NCBI GenBank assembly: GCA_030018355.1
Contig: JASEFN010000002.1
Coordinates: forward strand, 234,699 to 298,698
Direction: 5' to 3'
Source: Caldisericia bacterium
Lineage (GTDB): Bacteria; Caldisericota; Caldisericia; B22-G15
Length of the DNA: 64,000 bases
The notes beneath the pieces were generated by a model that made no database searches, was not told where the DNA came from, and was given only the letters and a program-made list of their open reading frames with translations. Both the position numbers and the translations under genes were made by a program. Of this stretch, positions 60,172 through 64,000 are shown one piece after another. Positions within the stretch are counted from its first letter, which is position 1. Every line of letters starts with the position of its first letter.

Positions 60172-61793
60172 AATTCCTCCTTTAATATTATTACTTCATA
60201 TGGTGAATAATGTCTTAATGAAGAGATTCTAAAATTTAAAATTCCCTCCTTAAGTTTTCTAAATTCTTTCTTGTTCAATCCCTCAAGAAGATACTTTATA
60301 GAAAGAATCATCGTTTCATACCTTCCTTTTTTAAGATTCTTTCTTAAAACTCTTTCATTTTTAATTAAATAGTCATAAAGTTTATTATAATCTATTTCAA
60401 TTTGATCAAAAGAAAAAATGCAATATGTCCACATTCTTGAAACTTTTTCTAAAACTGTATGAGGTGGTTGCAAGATGAATATATTTTTTGAAAATCTTTC
60501 ATTGTTTTTAATATAAAAATTCTCTTTTTTTAACAAGTCTATTCCTATTTCAAGAAATTTTTCATAAAAAACTTTCAAATCTTCAACTAAAAAACTATTT
60601 ATGAAATTTTCTTTTAAAATTCTTTTTCCAAATGGATATTCAAAAATAAAAATATTTTCAAAAGCACCAAAAGGTCTTGGAATGTGAGGAAATGTATAAT
60701 ATTCAAGTGTTATAAAAAAATCTTCAAATTTTTTTATAAGAAAATTTAATAAAAAAGTTTTTATCCCTTTTTCTTTATTTTCAAAAATAACTTTTCCTAA
60801 AGGAACAACATGTTTTGTTTCTATTATTCCATCAAAAGATTTAAGTCTATTTGTGATTGAAAGATTAAATTTAATATCTGCCTCTTCAAAAATAATTTTT
60901 GAATAAAACTCCTTTTTTTCAAAAGATTTTTTCTCTTTTATCTTTTTTACTTTTAAAACCTTTCCTCTAATTTCTTTAAATCTTTTACCAAATTTTGTTG
61001 GAACTTCTTCTATAACTTCCATATGATCCAATGTTGATTTTAAAAAAGGCTCAATTAGTTTTTTTAATTTATTAAAATTTTTTTGATTAAATTTTTTCTC
61101 ATCACCATTTAAAATTAGATATAAATTTGCAAGATTAATTAATGAGAATCTCTTTTTTCCTAAAAATTTAATCAAATCCTTTTTGTTTCTTTTAAAATAA
61201 TCATTTATTTTAAAATAATCAAATTTTATGCTTTTAACACCAAAATCAATTCTCTTCCATAAATTAGAGATAACATTTGGCAAAATTGAAATTTCAGGTT
61301 CTTCAATTATTAAATTTTTAACATAATTTGAAGTTGGTTCTACTATATCTTGAAAAATATAAATTCCGGCTTCATGAAAACATCTTCTTGCTTCATCTTC
61401 ATCTAAAAGTTTCACAGGAAGGTAGGTAAAAAGTTCCTCATCAAAATAAAGTGGGTAATAACCTTCAAGACCCCATACAAATTCGTAATAATATCCAAAT
61501 GTATCAAATCCAAGAAGCCTTGGAATATGAGGAAATTTATATAATTCTTTTCTTAAAAAATAATCATCTAACTTTTTAGCAATAAGATGTCTTAAAAATT
61601 CTGAAAAAGATTTTTTAAAAAGAAGTTCTTTGCTTATAATATCTCCCTTATGGAGTACTCTATAACTTGTTAGAAAATCTCTTTTTGTGTAAAAATTTTT
61701 TTCAAAAAAAGGAAAAGATCTTCTAAGTTCAAGATAAACAGTTGCTTCACCTCCATGCCCAATTTCTGTTATCCTTTGAACTTTTTCATCCAT
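60168..61793 (-). CDS. Internally duplicated protein with kinase-like features, unrecognised
   Basis: 541 residues, no clear signal peptide. The N terminus ITEIGHGGEATVYLE resembles a protein-kinase glycine loop. Residues about 85-250 and 365-520 are diverged copies: KFPHIPRLLGFDTFGYYYEF vs TFPHIPRPFGAFENIFIFEY; then NLWKRIDFGVKSIKFDYFKI vs RMWTYCIFSFDQIEIDYNKL, each followed by a YLILNG/YLLEGLN helix. The first copy has HEAGIYIFQDIVEPT where kinases have the catalytic HxD loop; the second is more degenerate. Function unknown; a pseudokinase or lipopolysaccharide-kinase-like fold is possible. Leaderless start (TATAAT six bases before the ATG). Divergent from a sensor protein. Confidence 0.5.
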   Translation of the reverse strand: MDEKVQRITEIGHGGEATVYLELRRSFPFFEKNFYTKRDFLTSYRVLHKGDIISKELLFKKSFSEFLRHLIAKKLDDYFLRKELYKFPHIPRLLGFDTFGYYYEFVWGLEGYYPLYFDEELFTYLPVKLLDEDEARRCFHEAGIYIFQDIVEPTSNYVKNLIIEEPEISILPNVISNLWKRIDFGVKSIKFDYFKINDYFKRNKKDLIKFLGKKRFSLINLANLYLILNGDEKKFNQKNFNKLKKLIEPFLKSTLDHMEVIEEVPTKFGKRFKEIRGKVLKVKKIKEKKSFEKKEFYSKIIFEEADIKFNLSITNRLKSFDGIIETKHVVPLGKVIFENKEKGIKTFLLNFLIKKFEDFFITLEYYTFPHIPRPFGAFENIFIFEYPFGKRILKENFINSFLVEDLKVFYEKFLEIGIDLLKKENFYIKNNERFSKNIFILQPPHTVLEKVSRMWTYCIFSFDQIEIDYNKLYDYLIKNERVLRKNLKKGRYETMILSIKYLLEGLNKKEFRKLKEGILNFRISSLRHYSPYEVIILKEEL

Positions 61794-61799
61794 ATTTAA

Positions 61800-61817
61800 A
61801 TTATATAATGCTATAAT
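61800..61817. promoter_or_regulatory. Divergent leaderless -10 boxes: kinase-like and sensor genes
   Basis: Minus strand TATAAT (61800-61805), six bases before the ATG at 61793. Plus strand TATAAT (61812-61817), seven bases before the ATG at 61825. The gap between the two genes is only 31 bases, so the transcription complexes would exclude each other. Confidence 0.6.
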
Positions 61818-61824
61818 TAAAAAG

Positions 61825-64000
61825 ATGGATATAATTTATTATAATATTTTAAATAGTGTTAGAGAAATAACACTAGAATTATTAAAATCACAAATAACTC
61901 CAGATAAAATTTTATTTGCATTGAGAAAAGTTGGAGAAGGAGGAAATTTTGATAGAGCAATCTTTTTTGAAAAAGAAGATGATGTTTTTAATAAAAAATA
62001 TGAATGGATAAGAGATGATTCAATTGAAAAGCATGATGATAAAATTAAATTTGATAAAAATGAAATTGAGTTATTAAAAAAAGATGAAACATTAAATTTT
62101 AAAAATTGTGTAATTTTTCCTTTATTTATAAAGGACAATTTAATTGGAGTTATAAAATTTGAAATTTTGAAAGAAAAAAGAGAAATTTCTCCTTTTGATA
62201 TTTATGCTCTTAAAGGAGGAATTGAAGTAATTGAAGCATCTCTTGAAAGAGAGGAACTTATCAAAAATTTAAAAAACCAGAAAGAGTTTCTTGAAAAAGT
62301 TGTAAATAATGTAAAAGAATTAATAACAATTCAAGATAAAGATTTAACAATTCTTTTTGCAAATAAATCTGCTGGTGATTCAGTTAATAAAGATCCAACT
62401 GAATTAATTGGAAAAAGGTGTTTTGAAATATGGCATAAAAGAGAGGTTCCTTGTATAAATTGTCCTGTTCAAAAAGCATTTATGACAAAAAGATATGAAG
62501 AAGGTGAGATAGAAACACCAGACGGAAGGGTTTGGTTTATTAAAGGTATCCCTCTTATAGATAATAATGGAGAGGTCCAATATGTTGTTGAGTCAACAAT
62601 TGAGATAACTAAAGAAAAAGAATATATAAGAAAATTAAGAGAAAGTGAGGAAAGGTATGAAAAAATTTTAAATTCAACAAATGTTGGATTTTCAATTTTA
62701 GATAAAGAGGGTAAATATATTTATGTTAATAAAAAAAGAGCAGAAATACTTGGTTATAAAGAGGGTGAACTTTTAAACAAAAAATTTGAAGAAATAGTTC
62801 ATCCAGAGGATGTTAACAAAGATAAAGAACTTTATCAAAAACTTGTAAATGGTGAAATTGATAGTTATACAGTTGATTTAAGATTTATAAGAAAGGATGG
62901 GAATATTGCTTACAATAGAGTTTATGTTGCAAGAGTTAATGATGAAAAAGGAAATTTTTTATATACTGTAAATGCAATAGTTGATATTACAAAAGAAGTT
63001 CAATATTCAATTGATTTGAAAGAGAAAGAAGAAATTTTTAAAGGAATTTTTGACCAATTTTCTATTGGAGTTAATTTGATTGATACTAATGGAAAAGTGA
63101 TTTCAAGTAATGAAGCATTGCAAAAAATGTTAGGTTATTCAATTGATGAGTTAAGAAACCTCACATTCAAAGATTATTCTCATAAAGAAGAATTAGAAAA
63201 AAATATTGAACTCTTTGAAAGTGCAAAAAGAGGAGAGATAGAAGGGTATACACTTGAAAAAAGATTTATAAGAAAAGATGGAAGTGTTTTTTGGGGGAAA
63301 ATTACATCAAATCCAATAAAAGATGAGAATGGTAAAATCAAATATTTTATAACTCTTGTAGAAGATATTGATGATAGAGTAAGATATTATGAAAATCTTA
63401 AAATAGAAGAAAATAGATTAAGAGCAATTATAGATGTCATTCCAGATCTTATCTTTATATTTGATAAAAATGGAAATTTTTTGAATTATCACGGAGATTT
63501 AAGAAAACTTTTATTAAAACCAGAGGATTTCCTTGGAAAAAATATATCTCAAATTTTTAACAAAGAGATTGCAGAAAGAGCAATTTCTTCAATTAAAAAA
63601 GCATTAAAAGAAAATATAATCCCGTCATTTATATATGAACTTCCTTGTCCTTATAATAGAGATGAAATTTGTTTTTATGAAGCAAGATTCGTAAAACTTG
63701 ATAAAGATAAAGTTCTTGCTTTAATAAGAGATGTTTCTGAATCAATAAGAAACTTTAATCTATTAAAGAAAAAAGAAGAGGAATTGAATAAATCTTTTTA
63801 TCAAACTATAAATCTTCTATCAAAAATTGTTGAAATGAAAGAACCTTTTACTGCAGGACATCAAAAAAGAACATCTGAATATGCTGTTTTAATTGCAAAA
63901 GAGATGGATCTTTCAAATTTTAAAATTGAAAGTGTAAAGATTGCTGGACTTGTTCATGATATTGGTAAAATTGAACTTCCAATTGAAATTTTAAATAAAC
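61825..64000 (+). CDS. GAF-PAS-HD-GYP sensor phosphodiesterase (3' end outside the window)
   Basis: At least 725 residues, open to the window edge. Order: GAF-like domain (about 20-150); PAS 1 (about 155-265) with a Cys-rich CFEIWHKREVPCINCP; PAS 2 (about 275-390; GYKEGELLNKKFEEIVHPEDV); PAS 3 (about 400-515; GYSIDELRNLTFKDYSH); PAS 4 (about 530-650); and an HD-GYP domain from about 660 with MKEPFTAGHQKRTSEYA and the metal motif LVHDIGKIELP. HD-GYP enzymes hydrolyse cyclic di-GMP or related dinucleotides. The GYP motif itself would be beyond the edge. No membrane helix is evident. The ATG lacks a ribosome binding site. Confidence 0.87.
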   Translation, partial: MDIIYYNILNSVREITLELLKSQITPDKILFALRKVGEGGNFDRAIFFEKEDDVFNKKYEWIRDDSIEKHDDKIKFDKNEIELLKKDETLNFKNCVIFPLFIKDNLIGVIKFEILKEKREISPFDIYALKGGIEVIEASLEREELIKNLKNQKEFLEKVVNNVKELITIQDKDLTILFANKSAGDSVNKDPTELIGKRCFEIWHKREVPCINCPVQKAFMTKRYEEGEIETPDGRVWFIKGIPLIDNNGEVQYVVESTIEITKEKEYIRKLRESEERYEKILNSTNVGFSILDKEGKYIYVNKKRAEILGYKEGELLNKKFEEIVHPEDVNKDKELYQKLVNGEIDSYTVDLRFIRKDGNIAYNRVYVARVNDEKGNFLYTVNAIVDITKEVQYSIDLKEKEEIFKGIFDQFSIGVNLIDTNGKVISSNEALQKMLGYSIDELRNLTFKDYSHKEELEKNIELFESAKRGEIEGYTLEKRFIRKDGSVFWGKITSNPIKDENGKIKYFITLVEDIDDRVRYYENLKIEENRLRAIIDVIPDLIFIFDKNGNFLNYHGDLRKLLLKPEDFLGKNISQIFNKEIAERAISSIKKALKENIIPSFIYELPCPYNRDEICFYEARFVKLDKDKVLALIRDVSESIRNFNLLKKKEEELNKSFYQTINLLSKIVEMKEPFTAGHQKRTSEYAVLIAKEMDLSNFKIESVKIAGLVHDIGKIELPIEILNK

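Overview
The window is a dense, strongly AT-rich bacterial chromosome segment. Genes are packed in operons that often overlap by a few bases, strong GGAGG-type ribosome binding sites alternate with starts that have none, and about 90% of the sequence is coding. Pyruvate:ferredoxin oxidoreductase (gamma-delta-alpha-beta order), a split glycine decarboxylase, Rex, a ferredoxin-type aldo/keto reductase, radical SAM enzymes and the absence of respiratory oxidases point to a strict anaerobe. RicT, MutS2 and a gamma-delta-alpha-beta Por operon fit a deep low-GC, possibly thermophilic lineage (Caldisericota, Dictyoglomota, Thermotogota or early Firmicutes-like). No rRNA or other decisive marker is present, so this placement is an inference.

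Layout. 0-7 kb: a secreted GH99-like protein, a nickel-uptake operon (nikR-nikM-PDGLE protein-nikQ-nikO), a peroxiredoxin flanked by two decayed genes, an FmdB zinc ribbon and a small membrane protein. 7-15 kb: tRNA-Asn, a GNAT-YoaP protein, then a housekeeping/isoprenoid run (efp, asp23-like, nusB, acyP, ispA, dxs, tlyA, nadK, rsmG). 15-24.8 kb: a DMT exporter, 5-oxoprolinase pxpBCA, a methyltransferase, mutS2, a radical SAM/DUF72 pair, a DUF438-hemerythrin-PAS protein and a lipase-like hydrolase. 24.8-29.2 kb: leftward glycerol operon (glpK, GlpA-like, FAD oxidoreductase, DUF1667). 29.4-39.2 kb: Por operon followed by gcvT-H-PA-PB and three lipoylation genes. 39.2-44.1 kb: leftward era to dnaB operon including rpsF-ssb-rpsR-rplI. 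44.2-45.9 kb: sigma factor, candidate anti-sigma factor and a bactofilin-like membrane protein. 45.9-51 kb: leftward tRNA(CAT)-zinc ribbon-pilD-pilM-pilN-pilO-tail-peptidase operon. 51-59 kb: nfo and rex diverge, followed by an unknown gene, holB, ricT, tRNA-Ile, membrane proteins, an eRF1-like bacterial protein, a DapA-type aldolase, tRNA-Val and tRNA-Phe. 59-64 kb: an aldo/keto reductase, an unfamiliar duplicated kinase-like protein, and a divergent GAF/PAS/HD-GYP protein that runs off the end.

How the genes fit together. Glycerol phosphate oxidation, Por and glycine cleavage feed reduced carriers to a fermentative metabolism, with Rex as the likely NADH sensor. The glycine-cleavage H protein is apparently lipoylated by proteins encoded next to it: a LipM-like octanoyltransferase and two radical SAM proteins that look like the two-component LipS1/LipS2 lipoyl synthase rather than LipA.

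The most notable signals are this lipoylation cassette; the internally duplicated kinase-like protein; about ten genes whose -10 box lies only 5-9 bases from the start codon with no ribosome binding site (probable leaderless mRNAs), including nfo and rex, which share one -35 element; a tRNA gene whose CCA end abuts the ribosome binding site of the pilus operon; and two tRNAs of different specificity that are identical from position 8 to 48 except for the anticodon.
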